Positions 22,965 through 34,900 of a stretch of DNA of 64,000 nucleotides are shown one piece after another. Positions within the stretch are counted from its first letter, which is position 1, and the number at the start of each line of letters is the position of its first letter. The notes under the pieces were generated by a model. That model did no database searches and was not told the origin of the DNA. It worked only from the letters and a program-made list of their open reading frames with translations. Position numbers and translations under genes: made by a program. This DNA is from Kalmusia sp. IMI 367209 (taxonomy: Eukaryota; Ascomycota; Dothideomycetes; Pleosporales; Didymosphaeriaceae): the NCBI GenBank assembly GCA_027946365.1, contig JAPEUQ010000002.1, positions 1,798,001 to 1,862,000 of the forward strand, given 5' to 3'.

Positions 22965-23999
22965 GGGTAGAGAAGAAGATTGCACTTGTTGATCGATAAA
23001 GCTCTCTGTGTTCTCAAAACACGGGCGTCAATGGACCTTACGTGTTGAAAGAGAGAAAAGGAGGATGGTCTCCAGCAATTCAAAAAATACGGCGCTAGCG
23101 GTCGTGCCATAATTGTTTGAAGCCCGATGCACAGCCACTTCAAACAAGGTCAGTCGGGAGTCTAAGTCGGAATTCGTACAAAGACTATAGATTTGTTCAG
23201 GGAGATTTCTAGAGGATGTCAAGTCGAGTGCGCATCTGTCTTGTTTCCGGGTACGCCATTGGCTTTCCGTCATTTCGCGCTTCTTACTTAGGTCAATTGG
23301 TATCACGGACCACGACCGTTTGCCGGCGCCAATGATTAGAGCCCCACTTATCTCGTACTCTAAACCTCTTTTGATGCGCTAGTCCCGATGAATGCTCGGT
23401 CGGATGCACCTTTCCTTTAGTGTTCTTTTGATAAACCTCTGGACTTTTTTGGCGGCAGTCTTGAGGGAGAACAAGATTTTTATCTGATTTTCTGTTTTGA
23501 AACGTATGCTCGGGTATCACTTTGCGTCAAAACCCCTTCAAAAAAGAACTAAAACTTCCAAACTACTAGTAATGATTAGTACGGAACGCCTCAATCGTGT
23601 CATATCTGTGAAGTTAATCGCTCTACTGCCTAGCCTAAGGCATGTGATATGAACGAAGGGATAACCATCGGTAAGCCCTTCAGGCTAGTCTGCGATGCCA
23701 CCAGGGCTGATCAAGACTGCTGTCTGAAGGACACATTAAACTAATTGGACTCAAGAACGATGCTCAGAATGTTCCCATGATGATCACGTGCATAGCTTCT
23801 GTAGCCAAGATTCTATAAGCGGTTTAGTGTACGTCAGATGCGATATGGTTCCTGCGAGCATCGTTGGACGACCATACACCGTTCCGCTTTTCTCCAGGAT
23901 GAGAGGCGGCGCATCTCTATAAAAACATACAAAAAGCCGTATTTTCACAAGATAGTACTGAAATTGCAACCTAAACAGGGAAATCATCACAAACAAACC
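22965..23999. promoter_or_regulatory. Shared divergent upstream region of the C6 factor and RTA1-like genes
   Basis: A 1.0 kb space between two divergent starts. I see no gene in it. Zn2Cys6 factors often bind paired CGG triplets; I did not find a convincing inverted or direct pair, so control of either gene from here is only inferred from the layout. Confidence 0.35.
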
Positions 24000-24905
24000 A
24001 TGAAGCTATCCAATCTTTACATACATTATGTGCCCTCTTTGGCGGCTGCTGTACTCTTCACTATACTTTTTGGCCTCCTTGCGCTCGCACACTCGGTTCT
24101 CATTGTTCGTACGAAGCGTATATTTGCTTTAGCTATAGTTGTTGGCGGCATCTGTAAGTGGTTCCTAGGGCAGTCAATTCCTCTAAGCCCCGGCCATTAA
24201 CTTAGCTACCTAGTCGAGTTCGTGGGACATGCGTCCCGAGCCTATTCCCATTCGAATCTGGACAGGAGACCGCCATACATCATTCAAATGCTCCTCGTTC
24301 TCCTCGCTCCCATCTTGTTTGCTGCGGCAATCTACATGCTCCTTGGTCGGGTGATATCAGCCTCCGGATACCCAAAGTTGAGCATAATTCGACCGAACTG
24401 GATCACGAAGATCTTCGTGTCAGGAGATGCTCTTTGCTTCCTGGTCCAGATTGCAGGCGCATCAAAATTGATTAAACGAAATATACGACCTGAGGAAGCA
24501 AGAATTGGGGAAAATATAGTATTGGCTGGTCTTGTACTCCAGATACTCATCTTCGGCGTGTTTCTCGTCTTCGCTGTTGTTTTTCATCTGCGATACAAGC
24601 GCTATAGCCTCAAGGGAAATGGTAATTCACTAGTACAACACCTCTGGTCACTATACATTACTAGCGTTTTAGGTTCGGTGCGGAATATTTTTCGCTTGGT
24701 TGAGTACCAAATGGGCGCAGATGGTTATCTTTTCCGACATGAATGGTCACTGTACGCTCTTGACGTTTTGTTGATGGCAGTAATCATGCTTATAGCGCTA
24801 AGCTGGTATCGTGGCAATCTTGAACCTCGACAAGGAGTTGGATGCGACGAAGTCATCGCGCTACATCGGAGAGATAGCCACGAACCCAGAAACACGAGCG
24901 ACTAG
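24000..24905 (+). CDS. RTA1-like seven-helix membrane protein
   Basis: Exons 24000-24153 and 24214-24905 give 281 aa. Intron 24154-24213 has a GTAAGT donor and the acceptor CCTAG. An earlier AG would put a stop in frame, so this acceptor is forced. Hydrophobic spans are seen at about 12-34, 44-60, 77-100, 120-140, 160-185, 200-220 and 240-260, fitting the seven-span RTA1/lipid-translocating exporter family. EFVGHASRAYSH follows the second span and NIFRLVEYQMGADG lies before the last, where the family keeps its RxxFRxxE-like motif (here VRNIFRLVE). Members are linked to tolerance of toxic amphiphiles such as 7-aminocholesterol and to sphingoid base export. The plasma membrane is the likely site. 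Confidence in the family is high; the substrate is unknown. Confidence 0.9.
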
Positions 24906-25576
24906 AACAGAGTCATGGCTCGGTTATGAGGGCCCCGTGCTCCTCGAGTCCAGCGGCGCCGATTCCTAGACCAAGCTGCAGCGAGCTCTAGTCTCAGCTC
25001 TTCGGAGAGGAAGACGATGTGGTAGTAGGAAGAACATAAAACAAGATAGAGCCCGGTAGTCCCGGCAATAGAAGACTGCGCTTGGGCAAGTGGGTTCGTC
25101 CGAGCGTTACTAGCGAAGCGCTGCTGTTTCAAGCGGATACAAAGGTGGATAGGCTCTGCATGCTTTAGTGATACAGCTGCCATACAGTCAAACAGCTAAT
25201 GGCTCCTTAAATGGCTCCTTGAATGACGCCCTAGCTAGGCACTCCAGTCGTCAGCGCAGTAGAGAGGTGCTTCAATTCGACCTCTGAGGGTCGTAAGGGG
25301 TCTTATTCGTGTTCATGAGGGACGAGTACTAGCAGAGCTGTGGCGGTGGCCGTGCATAGTAAGACCCTATACTATCCATAGCTTCGTACAACACTGTTCC
25401 CTTCAGCCATATTTACAGACCATCTCCTCCGGCACAAGGCCAGTGTCTGTACGTCTCGGCCGACCGCCCTGCAACCAGTGGCAACACAAAGTAGTACCTC
25501 ACATAACTTAGGCTACATCTCATGATGATTGGTAAGCGGACTACTATACCACTTGTGTGTTGCATCTAGCCTGCTC
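24906..25576. other. Intergenic, convergent 3' ends
   Basis: Lies between the 3' ends of the RTA1-like (+) and HET/TPR (-) genes. I see nothing gene-like. A short direct repeat (GGCTCCTT, two copies near 25200-25220) is present. Confidence 0.5.
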
Positions 25577-28500
25577 CTAGGTGTTGTTTTGCTCGCTAAG
25601 TTCCGTAACCTCCAGCCGCCACGTTGTGAGGGTTTCGCGAGATGATACGGTTGAGACATGTTGAGAACCTAAGATTTCTGCTCGTAGCTTGTAGCAGTTC
25701 TCCATCTGGGAGATTGCTTTACTTGTTAAACCCTGATCCTTTAAAATGAATGCAAGATTAGCCATGCTCGTCAGCGTATCTTGATGTCGGTTCCCAAGTA
25801 CCCTCTTTCGCATCTCCATTACTTGCACGCCTAGCTCTTCAGCCTCTCTCCACTTTCTTTGACTCCAGTACGCTACCGCTAGATTACTCATGCTCTCCAG
25901 CGTATCTCGGTGTTGGTTCCCAAATACCCTCTTTCGTATCTCCATTACTTGCACGCCTAGCTCTTCAGCCTCTCTCCACTTTTCTTGACTCCAGTACGTT
26001 GCCATTAGGATGCTCATGCTTCTTAGCGTATCTTGGTGTTGGTTCCCAAGTACCCTCTTTCGCATCTCCACTACTTGCACGCCTAACTCTTCAGCCTCTC
26101 TCCACTTTCTTTGACTCCAGTACGCTGCCACTAGGTTGCTCATACCCATCAATGTGGAGGGATGCTTATTCCCAAGCACCCTCGAGCTGGCTTCTACCAC
26201 TTGCACACCTAATTCTTCTGCCTCTATCCACTTCCCTTGGCTCTTATAAGTCAATGCGAGGCCAGTCATACTCCCTAACGTGTTCGGATGCTCAACCCCG
26301 AGCACTTTCGAGCTTATCTTTATTACTTGCAAAAATAGCTCTTCAGCCTCTTTATATCTTCCTTGGCTCGTGTACGTCACCGCTAGATTAGATTTTCTCG
26401 CTAGCGTATCTCGATGCTCGTTCCCAAGCACCCTCGAGCTTGTTTCTATTATTTGTATACCTAGCTCTTCAGCTTCGTTCCACTTCCCTTGGCTCCAGTA
26501 TGTCAACGCTAGGTTACCCATACTCGTTAGCGTATCTGAATGCTCATTTCCAAGTATCCTTGAGCTCGTCTCTGTTACTTGAATGCCTAGCTCTTCAGCC
26601 TTTTCCCACATTTTTTGCTCACTATATGTCAACGCTAAGTTAATCATACTTAGTAGCGTACCTGGATGCTCATCTCCAAGTACCCTCCTTTGCGTCTCCA
26701 TTACTTTCACACCTAGCTCTTCAGCCTTTTTCCACCTTCCTTGCTTACTGTACGTTAACGCTAGGTTGCCCATACTCGTTAGCGTATGTGGATGCTCATC
26801 TCCAAGTGCCCTCTTTCGCGTCTCCATTACTTCTACACCTAGCTCTTCAGCCTTTTTCCATCTTCCTTGGCTCCTATATGTCGACGCTAGGCCAGCCATG
26901 CTTATCAACGTATCCGAATGCTCATTCCCAAGTATTCTTTTTCTTATCCTTACTACTTGAGTAAACAACTCCTCTGATTCGTTATATCGTCCGTCACTAT
27001 TTAGCGCCATGGCATATTTTTGTACTAGGCTCGTCTTCTCTGTGCCTTCTTGATTACCAGGACTATGAGATAGAGCATGCTTTACGTGCGGAAGCATCCG
27101 CCTCCACTTACTTCTACTACCGTGACTATGGTCTGGAAATACCCTTGATAGTTGTACAATAGCAGATTGGGTTGATTGGTTTAGCTGTCCCTGCTCTTCG
27201 AGCCATTTCCGTAAAGCACGATGCACTAGCTGGTGAAGCTCAAGCGAAGACTCGGCAGGCCGTCTAGTAATAAGCCCGTAGCTGCTAAGAACACTTATTG
27301 CCTCTTCCCTTTCGCGAGGCGAAGATGCTGGTAGAAGATCGAGCGGAATGTCTTTCCGGTCAACACAGGCGGCCAGGAATAGATAATCCACTGCTAGCCC
27401 GCCATCACCACGGATCTGGTCCAAGGAGATAAGTAGCGTGGTGGTCATGGGACCTATCCTGTTGTATTCCTGGGACCCGTCCTCTTCACTGCTACGCTTA
27501 AGAACTGCCTCCCTTTGTCTTTCCACTTTAGATCGGTATTCCTGTATCGTGATATTTCTAGTATTGATGTAGGCTGTAGCCTGGACAATTGCCAAAGGAA
27601 GATAGGATAGTTCGTGGAGTAGAAGCTGTGCCTCCTGCTGCTCACTTCTTAAAAGGGGTGATTGTATATGATTTTCTAGCATTTTTTGAGCCATGCTTAA
27701 TGTCATCTCTTTCAGCTTCACAACATTTGGCGCTGCTAGCCTCTTGGCTATGTCGCTGTTGGTGGTGGTATAGATGATAGAGCACCATTCCGACTGTGGC
27801 AGGTAGTCGGTTAGGTAGGTAGCTCCTGTAGACATCCCGCTAGACTCTAGGTTCACGTTATCCGTATTGTCGAAAACGAGTAAGTACTGCCTTTCGCCCT
27901 TCCTGCTGAGATAAGCTTTTACTAGCTGTCTACTATCCGCCTTGTTATCGTCCCAATTAGGAATGTCGAGCTTTTGGGCAATGCTTGCGTACGATAGGTG
28001 GAGGCTATCTATGTCACTCGCATCGATCCAGAAGACGGACCTATTCTTGTCCCTTTGTCTTGTTCTGTGCGCGACCTCGAGCGCTAGCTGCGACTTGCCT
28101 GTTCCTGCGGGGCCGATAATCGCCATTGTTGTCGCTCGCCTTTTTCCGAAGAGCATTGCTTCAAGTTCAGTAAGCTGCGACTCGCGACCAACGAACCGAT
28201 CATTCTGAGAAAACGGGATGATGAATGGTGCACTGCCAGTTGTTTCCAGCTCTATCTGGAGCCTTCGCCACGCTTTTTCTATCCCCTCGCCATAGGCCAC
28301 GGGTATAACGACATTGAGAATTCCAAGAAGACAATATACTTTATCTTCCTCTTCAGATGTCTCGCGATTTCTAGCCCAGTCCTTTCGCTCCTCAATAGTA
28401 AATTCGTCTAAGGGGCTATTCCGTAATGCCTTGAGCGGGATGTTGGTTACCTCGTGTACTAACGGCTCGAGAGATTCCTTGTCGCCTAGCCGCCGTCCTT

Positions 28501-28951
28501 CGTAGGAAAAGAACTCCACAGATACGGGAGCAATGAGTTCCTGCAATGTCCAGCCTCGCGTGAACCATTCACTTGCACAGAAGGATGCCTCCCAGGCGCT
28601 TGGTGGTGCATCCGTCACTATCGAAACATCTGGCAGGAAAACATAGCATCTCGCTGCGTTCTTATACCAATGAAACATCGACTTAATTGCTTTTGAACGC
28701 TCACGCAAGTCCCACTTGTCGATGCAGCATGTGTCAATCCAGAAGTACTGCAGCTGGTCCTGGGCCGCCTGCTCGGCGCAGAACTTGATCTTCCGATATC
28801 CGCCCTTTTCTTTGTAGTCGCGTTTTCCTAGGTCTTCGAAAAGGACCTCAGAGTCTCCCCATCTGTGCGAGAGGATAGCATATGGCGGGATCGTCTTTCC
28901 GCAAAAGTCGGTCAAGATGAGTCTCTCGCCATCAAAGTGAAGGAGTCGCAT
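25577..28951 (-). CDS. HET / NB-ARC / TPR protein (NLR-like incompatibility factor)
   Basis: Intronless, 1124 aa. The frame extends 23 codons further upstream, but only through a TTG; the ATG at 28949-28951 begins MRLLHFDGERLILT, as family members do. The HET domain (about 1-150) has YAILSHRWG, FWIDTCCIDK and EWFTRGWTLQELIAP. NB-ARC follows: Walker A GPAGTGKS (280-287) and Walker B YLLVFDNTD (about 357-364). After a winged-helix-like region come 11 tandem 42-residue TPR units of kinesin-light-chain type from about residue 640 to 1105. HET domains trigger cell death in vegetative incompatibility, the NB-ARC acts as a switch, and the repeats serve as the sensing or clustering part; this scheme is family knowledge. 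Three adjacent repeats are almost identical, suggesting recent change in repeat number. All key ATPase motifs are intact. Confidence 0.93.
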   Translation of the reverse strand: MRLLHFDGERLILTDFCGKTIPPYAILSHRWGDSEVLFEDLGKRDYKEKGGYRKIKFCAEQAAQDQLQYFWIDTCCIDKWDLRERSKAIKSMFHWYKNAARCYVFLPDVSIVTDAPPSAWEASFCASEWFTRGWTLQELIAPVSVEFFSYEGRRLGDKESLEPLVHEVTNIPLKALRNSPLDEFTIEERKDWARNRETSEEEDKVYCLLGILNVVIPVAYGEGIEKAWRRLQIELETTGSAPFIIPFSQNDRFVGRESQLTELEAMLFGKRRATTMAIIGPAGTGKSQLALEVAHRTRQRDKNRSVFWIDASDIDSLHLSYASIAQKLDIPNWDDNKADSRQLVKAYLSRKGERQYLLVFDNTDNVNLESSGMSTGATYLTDYLPQSEWCSIIYTTTNSDIAKRLAAPNVVKLKEMTLSMAQKMLENHIQSPLLRSEQQEAQLLLHELSYLPLAIVQATAYINTRNITIQEYRSKVERQREAVLKRSSEEDGSQEYNRIGPMTTTLLISLDQIRGDGGLAVDYLFLAACVDRKDIPLDLLPASSPREREEAISVLSSYGLITRRPAESSLELHQLVHRALRKWLEEQGQLNQSTQSAIVQLSRVFPDHSHGSRSKWRRMLPHVKHALSHSPGNQEGTEKTSLVQKYAMALNSDGRYNESEELFTQVVRIRKRILGNEHSDTLISMAGLASTYRSQGRWKKAEELGVEVMETRKRALGDEHPHTLTSMGNLALTYSKQGRWKKAEELGVKVMETQRRVLGDEHPGTLLSMINLALTYSEQKMWEKAEELGIQVTETSSRILGNEHSDTLTSMGNLALTYWSQGKWNEAEELGIQIIETSSRVLGNEHRDTLARKSNLAVTYTSQGRYKEAEELFLQVIKISSKVLGVEHPNTLGSMTGLALTYKSQGKWIEAEELGVQVVEASSRVLGNKHPSTLMGMSNLVAAYWSQRKWREAEELGVQVVEMRKRVLGNQHQDTLRSMSILMATYWSQEKWREAEELGVQVMEIRKRVFGNQHRDTLESMSNLAVAYWSQRKWREAEELGVQVMEMRKRVLGNRHQDTLTSMANLAFILKDQGLTSKAISQMENCYKLRAEILGSQHVSTVSSRETLTTWRLEVTELSEQNNT
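25650..27035 (-). repeat. Tandem 126-bp TPR-coding repeats (11 units)
   Basis: Eleven units of 126 bp encode 42-residue TPRs ending LGNEHxDTL or similar. Three units near 25775-26153 are almost the same at DNA level (WSQRKWREAEELGVQVxEMR), whereas outer units have diverged, a pattern expected when units are copied by recombination. Bounds are approximate. Confidence 0.88.
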
Positions 28952-30554
28952 AGCCGCTGTATCGCCCCTGGGGCAGAGAATGCGCAGGACTTGGGGCAAG
29001 CGAGTCGCTAGGACCGACAAAGATGGCTATAGAGATGGAAAATGGACTGCGATGGCGGGATGCTATGGAAGCAGCCTGGCGAGGCAGTGCAGGCGCAGGC
29101 GCTCACCGGTTTCAGACCCCAGCGCCCATTGCGGGTGGCTCATGGTTAAAGTAGCAGACCATACAACGTTTAAAAGAGCATAGCGAGGTCCAACAGTTCG
29201 CTTACCAATCATTGTGAGATGGAGTGTGCGTGAGTAATACTCCGAGTTGCCACCGCTAGCAGGAGGATGGCCGACCCGCTCCTACAATACTATACCCTTG
29301 CGCAAGTGGCGTTGAATGATCGTCATGCGAAGGGAAGAGCTTAGGAGCCTGAGGTAAGGGATCTGGAATCTGGGACTACGGGAACTCATTGTGGGTGGAC
29401 GTGACGTAAGCTCGATGGTGCCGAGATCTTCCCAACTATTTTGGCTTGCTTCCAATCCAACAATGTCCACCATGATAGTATCCCAACATTGAACCAATGC
29501 GCAACGCTGAGTAGACCCTTCGTAACTCTTTCGCTGTAGGTTTTACAGTAGGGAGCGTTTCTCTATATCGATCCCTGCTTCGTCGTCACCACTTTTTCCG
29601 ACGCGTCTCGAAAGTCCTTCGTGTAAGGGCCGGCTGCAACGCAAGCGTTATCTCCAGCTATTATCCGCTGAAGCGTACTTGCTCCCTCCTAACCTTGCGC
29701 TGCGCGCGCTCTCTGCGTGCCCTCCATACGTCGCTCAAATCCTATACCACGGCCTAGCCATTTCGAACGGCATCCAAAGCATCTGCTCCCACTTCCACAA
29801 CCCCCCCCCCCCCACCGGTCACGACCCTAAGCTGTCGCATTGTCCTAAAGTGCGTACCTTCGACCCGCAAGCGATCGCGAAATCCAACGCGTAGACATAT
29901 CGCCTACCTGCGCACGCCGAGCAGCCCGTCGATAACTTAGCCGCATGATACGGTTCAGCACGCACTGTAAACATGTTCATTCCACGCTATCTAAATGTCA
30001 CGACTTCCACTACATCCACGCTAGCCTAAACGTTCGTACAATTTAGCTAGAAGAGGACACAGGCGACGTCGCTGACCTTCCTATAAGAACGACTTAAAGC
30101 AGCGAACCGCAACGCTTATTAGGATAACGCGCATGAGCACATAATGCTTCGGCGACGATACATCGCTAGCAAATCGCTATCTCTACCTAATAACTCCTGA
30201 ATATCCAGTTCGATGGCAACGAAGGCATGACTAGCGGGATCGAAAGGATTTTCTTAGTGTGAACATGCAAGACTTGATTCGTAAGGCTAATGCCAAAAGT
30301 AGCTTTGCGTCGCACCCATCTCGCTTCAGAGCCAAATTCCAAACATTTAACACTGCCGCCCCTCCACGATTACGTTCCGCTCACCGTACCATTGCATTTC
30401 CACGAACAGCCGCTCTCTGATAACAACAATGTGCGCGATGGAGACTGCGATTTTTCGACGAGCGCGATCATAGGCCGACTTTGATATCGAATTGCTATAG
30501 CTCTTGTACGCTAACCAGCCGTCAGGACCTCCTTGAAGTCTCGCCTAGGAAATA
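28952..30554. other. Gene-poor stretch with a 13-base C run
   Basis: About 1.6 kb upstream of the HET gene. It contains a homopolymer of 13 C (29801-29813) and scattered short frames with no support. No transposon features were seen. Confidence 0.5.
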
Positions 30555-30902
30555 ATGCGGATGGAGAGGAAATTTACAGAATTAGAACACGAATTGGAAT
30601 CGCTAAAGGATGGCACCAAGGATTGCCAGGCTGCTAGTGTGGACTTTGACAACCGGAAACTATACCTAGCATTAGAGGAGCTTGGCCGATCGCTCTGTCT
30701 ATCGCTTTACGAAGCAATGCGTACAAAGCTGCCGTTGGAGCTTCGAAACATGGTCTATCTGTATCTATGCCCCCTAGCCCATGTGCAGCTGGATCCGTGG
30801 GAGCCAGCATGTACGAAAGCACGCGCCCACGGAGTCAAGTATCCATCTACCGCCGCCATTCAAAGCCGAATATACAAAAGCGCCGCCTTAGTTGCGAATT
30901 AG
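30555..30902 (+). pseudogene. Fragment of a fungal hypothetical gene (F-box/LPxELR-like motif)
   Basis: A 115-codon frame with a helical, charged start (MRMERKFTELEHELESLKDG) and the segment LPLELRNMVYLYLCP (about residues 75-90). That motif is common near the N-terminus of long fungal proteins that begin with an F-box-like helix pair and continue for several hundred residues. Here the frame stops soon after. Another frame stays open to 31078 but carries nothing recognisable. I read it as a truncated relic, but it could be a short gene; confidence is low. Confidence 0.35.
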
Positions 30903-31964
30903 TTTCGTCGGGCAACAGTCTTTAGACGAGCTAGTAGTGCACTGGTATCATACATCGAGAATATCACTATTCCCGTTCAGACTGACCTTAGGAGAGAGAT
31001 TGAGTTGGCCGGATATGCCCCGCTAGACTATCCTAGTAATGTGTCGGGCCTGCTGTATTTCCTGCGTGATCGCCCATAATTACTTGCTAGATGTGCTGGG
31101 TCAGAGAAGCGATGCAGACTCCAATGCGGCATCATGGAGAATTAAAGAGACGGCTGATGTCGAGGATGCAGTCACAAGAATATCTGACGCACGGTTACTG
31201 CTGTCTGGAGCAGGATTAAATGTAGGCCAAAGAGCCGATGGAACTACCAGAGCTACAATGATAGATACTCCAAGGTCTGCCAATAGGCTGTTGAGATCGC
31301 CGTTGGGTTATCCGACACTCTCTACGTCTTCTTAGGGTTCAGTTGCACTGACCTCGAAAAAGTGCTGAAAATCCTGATTATATATCTTCGACCGATTAGC
31401 TGTAGAAAAAAATCTAAAATGCTTTCTCTCCCTTCATATCAAAGTCTATTTGCGGTATGTTGTTATGAAGGAAACTTTGGCAAAGGGCATAAAGCGGTAG
31501 GGTATATTTGACAGCTTTAGTAGATATAAAGTACTAAATCCTATCAGTGTCTAAAGGAAACCCTTCCTCTTGCGACAGATTGTCTATCAGCCATGCATGG
31601 AGCCTTCAAGCGCTCAGTGTTGCAAGTGGTAGATTATGTGCACAGATAATAGAGTGTGAGGCACAACATAAGAGACAACGGTCTAATACATTACGCCATC
31701 GAAGCTTCGATACCACCTCGAAACCCTGATATCCTTAGCAGCGCTAAGTATAATACATGGGGCCTTCCATTCTAGGAGATGCTGAACGATTGAGATGAGG
31801 TTGATCTGATGGAAATTGGTTGCAAGAGGATATTACCCGGGGTATCAGACATGCACGTTAACATCAGAAATAATGATTTTTAAAAAAGATGAATTCCTCA
31901 TCTAAGCGTATTTTGGGGGGGCTGCATAAACCTTTTATTGTATTGATGGTGATTGTGAAGCCTC
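30903..31964. other. Intergenic, nothing recognised
   Basis: AT-rich in its right half, with a seven-base G run near 31915. Short frames at 31039-31335 and 31547-31729 have no support. Confidence 0.45.
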
Positions 31965-34900
31965 TCACTTCTGAAAGAACCCGTATGTGGAGAAAGATAG
32001 ATCATTGGCAACACGGGACTCGGTGCGGTTTCCTGGAATCAATGCCGGTGGTGGGCTTCCATGTTGCTGTTGCGGATGCTGGGATCGTGGGTAATACTCT
32101 TGTCTGTCGTGTGATGGAAAATGGGAAGGTGTATACTGCTCTGGAAGTCGCTGCGGTGGCGGAACCTCATACATATATTGTTCCTGCCGGCTGTAATCTG
32201 GAACATACTGCTTGTTCTCGTTTTGGGGTCTTGGGGTCCATGTAGCGATACCATCTACGCCGCGATAGGTATGTCCTTGCGTGGAAGGGAGCTGATCTGA
32301 GAAACGCGCATCAGATTGATGCACTTTAGTTAGAGCGATTTTCTCTACATTACGAGAAGTTTCGCCAGGACCATTTATGTACTGTCTGTCGTATGTACCT
32401 GTACTTTGATAGTAACCAGGCGGAGATTTCAAGGGTGGCGGAGTTTTGCTCGCAATGCCGTACGCGTCGTGCCGATCGTAGGGACCCCAGTCATCGCCGT
32501 CGTAGGTACTCCTTTTTTCCTCAATCCATTTGTTCGTCTGCATGCCAATGTGGTCATTTGCTCCAGTCTTCGTCGCAGGATCGTAGTTGTCGCTTTTGTT
32601 GACTTCTACTTCAACTTTCCTCTCTAGGGCGACTGCATCGCCATCGTTTTTAAGCCCTATGACTTTCATGTCTTCCAATAAGATCTTTGATACATGCTCG
32701 ATGAGCATCTCAATGCAGTCTTGATCGCCACTTTTCAATGCAGCTTGAAGTGCAGTCCCTGTGTTGGGAGAACTGACGCGAATATTTGCTCCATTCTCTA
32801 GCAAGCATTCGACGCTTTTCGTGTCTCCTACTGCCGCTGCCAAAATCAGTGCTGTGTCGCCGTTCATATCCACATGATTAACCTCTGCACCAGCGTCCAA
32901 CAGCATCTTGACATATTCAATAGGAGCACTACCTGCCGCATACATAAGTGGCGTAGTAGCTGAAGGCGCACTGCCGTAGCAATCGACTTTTGCATTACGT
33001 GCCATAAGTTGTTTCAATATTTCGCCGTGAGCTTTCCCAGCAGCAGCAGCGAGAGGAGATCCGTATTCGCCAGAGCCTAGGTTTGGATCTGCTCCTTTGG
33101 ACAAAAGCAGTGTTACTATATCGGACCTGTTGGACTCCACTGCAGACTGTAATGCTGTTCCCGGTAAGAAGCGCTCGTCCGTTGTACACAAATTCACATC
33201 AGCACCGGCATCGATAAGCAAATTCACGATAGACAAGTGTCCTTGGCCCGCAGCTGTTTGCAATGCCCACCCTTTGTCCGAGTTTACATGCGCACCTGCT
33301 TTAAGAAGCATTGTGACTATATCGTCTCGCCCGTCATAGGCGGCTGCCGTGAGAGCGTTCCCGTAACTAACATGATGATTAGTTCAGCGGGCATATTCTG
33401 TGTATAAGATACATACACAGAACCTGTTGCATTTGGGTTCGCTCCAAGTAGTAACATTTTTCGCACAATGTCCTCTTTCTCTGCGTCGGTTGCGTTGTAC
33501 AAAGCCTGGTTGAGACCCTCCTGTGATATCGACCCATTTGCGTAATCCAAGACATCTTCGAGAAGTCCCTCAGAAGCTTCAGTATTTTTTGCAACGTTAG
33601 TGAGCAATTTTTCGCATCCGAGGCCTTTATGCTTCTTTAGAATCATCTTAACAGCATTCCACTCGCTTTTCCTACTAGCTGAGTCTAATGCTGACTGAAG
33701 ATAGCGTCGCTCATGCTCACGCTCCAGCAGATCTGCAAGTATATCGGTATTACCGTTTTGAGCAGCACCGCTAAGAGCCATTCCAAAGTCACAGGGTTTT
33801 AAATGGCGGTTACTAACTTCTAGCAAATAGTCATAGACCTTGCGATCTGGTAGCGAAGCTGCCCATTTCAGAGGACTGTACTTGTCGCTGTGAACAGCGG
33901 CGCCATTCTCGACAAGCAACTTGACAGCATCCAGATTTCCAGAGCATATGGCATTGTTAAGGACAAGCTTTTCCCCAGATGTACTCTTAGCATTGACGTC
34001 TGCATTTTCCGCTATCAGTAACTGCATCACTTTGGTATCGCCTGCGTAAGCAGCCATTGCCAGAGGTGTTTCATGGCTCCGATGTTTGACATCATCCACA
34101 GCGGCATTCCTGAATATGAGTTCCTTGACGATGTTCTGGCGCCCATAAAAAGCAGCAAGATGGATCTATGCAATCGTCAGCTCAGAAGTTCACCCTTATG
34201 TTCACTTACTGGTGAATAGGACCAATCATCATATTCTTTAACCTCATCTCCGTGACCGTTAAGGATTAGTGCGGTCACCAATCGCTTATATCCGAAGGAA
34301 GAGGCGGCATGCAAAGACGTCCATTTTTCCAACGGGATACTTGCCGCGAACCCAAACGTATCTGACAATTGTTTGTATTGGTAAAGCCATCGCCGTCTGA
34401 TCAGAGAGACCTTGTCCCAAAATATCGTTTCCTTGCTGATTTCCTCTGCTAAGTCTGGTGTGGCTTTGCTTGCGTGGTGTAGCCAATGTTTGACCATATA
34501 AGGCAAGGCTTCGACTTCTAAATATTCGTCTTCATCCTCTTCATACTCTTCGTCTGTGTCTTCATCCTTCTCATCATCGGCTTCCTCTAGACCTTCGTGT
34601 CCGTCATCGCCATCATCTTCATCTCCCGCGACCTGTTGAGCTTGATTATTTCTCTCATTCTCTTCTGCTAGAGTTCTCTCGGCCTCCAGTGTCTCGTCAT
34701 CACCAGGTAATGTGTATTCGCTAATTAGGTGAGCGAGCGACCGAAGCGCTAATTCGCCTTGCTGCCATTGTATTTCGTCTCCTGAGATTCCCAGAAGCTT
34801 AGCAGATTGGCGGATGAGATGTGGTTTTGCGAAATCGTTTTTGAAGCGTACAACGTCCTCTTTATCATCGGTGGACTCTAGGGCAAGGAATGTTGAACAG

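Noticed and set aside
28952..29020. Extending the HET/TPR protein by 23 codons at its N-terminus
   Set aside because: The extension begins with TTG, and family members begin at the MRLL-type Met used here.
29801..29813. Poly-C run as a functional element
   Set aside because: A simple homopolymer in a gene-poor region with nothing around it to suggest a role; its length may also be a sequencing artefact.
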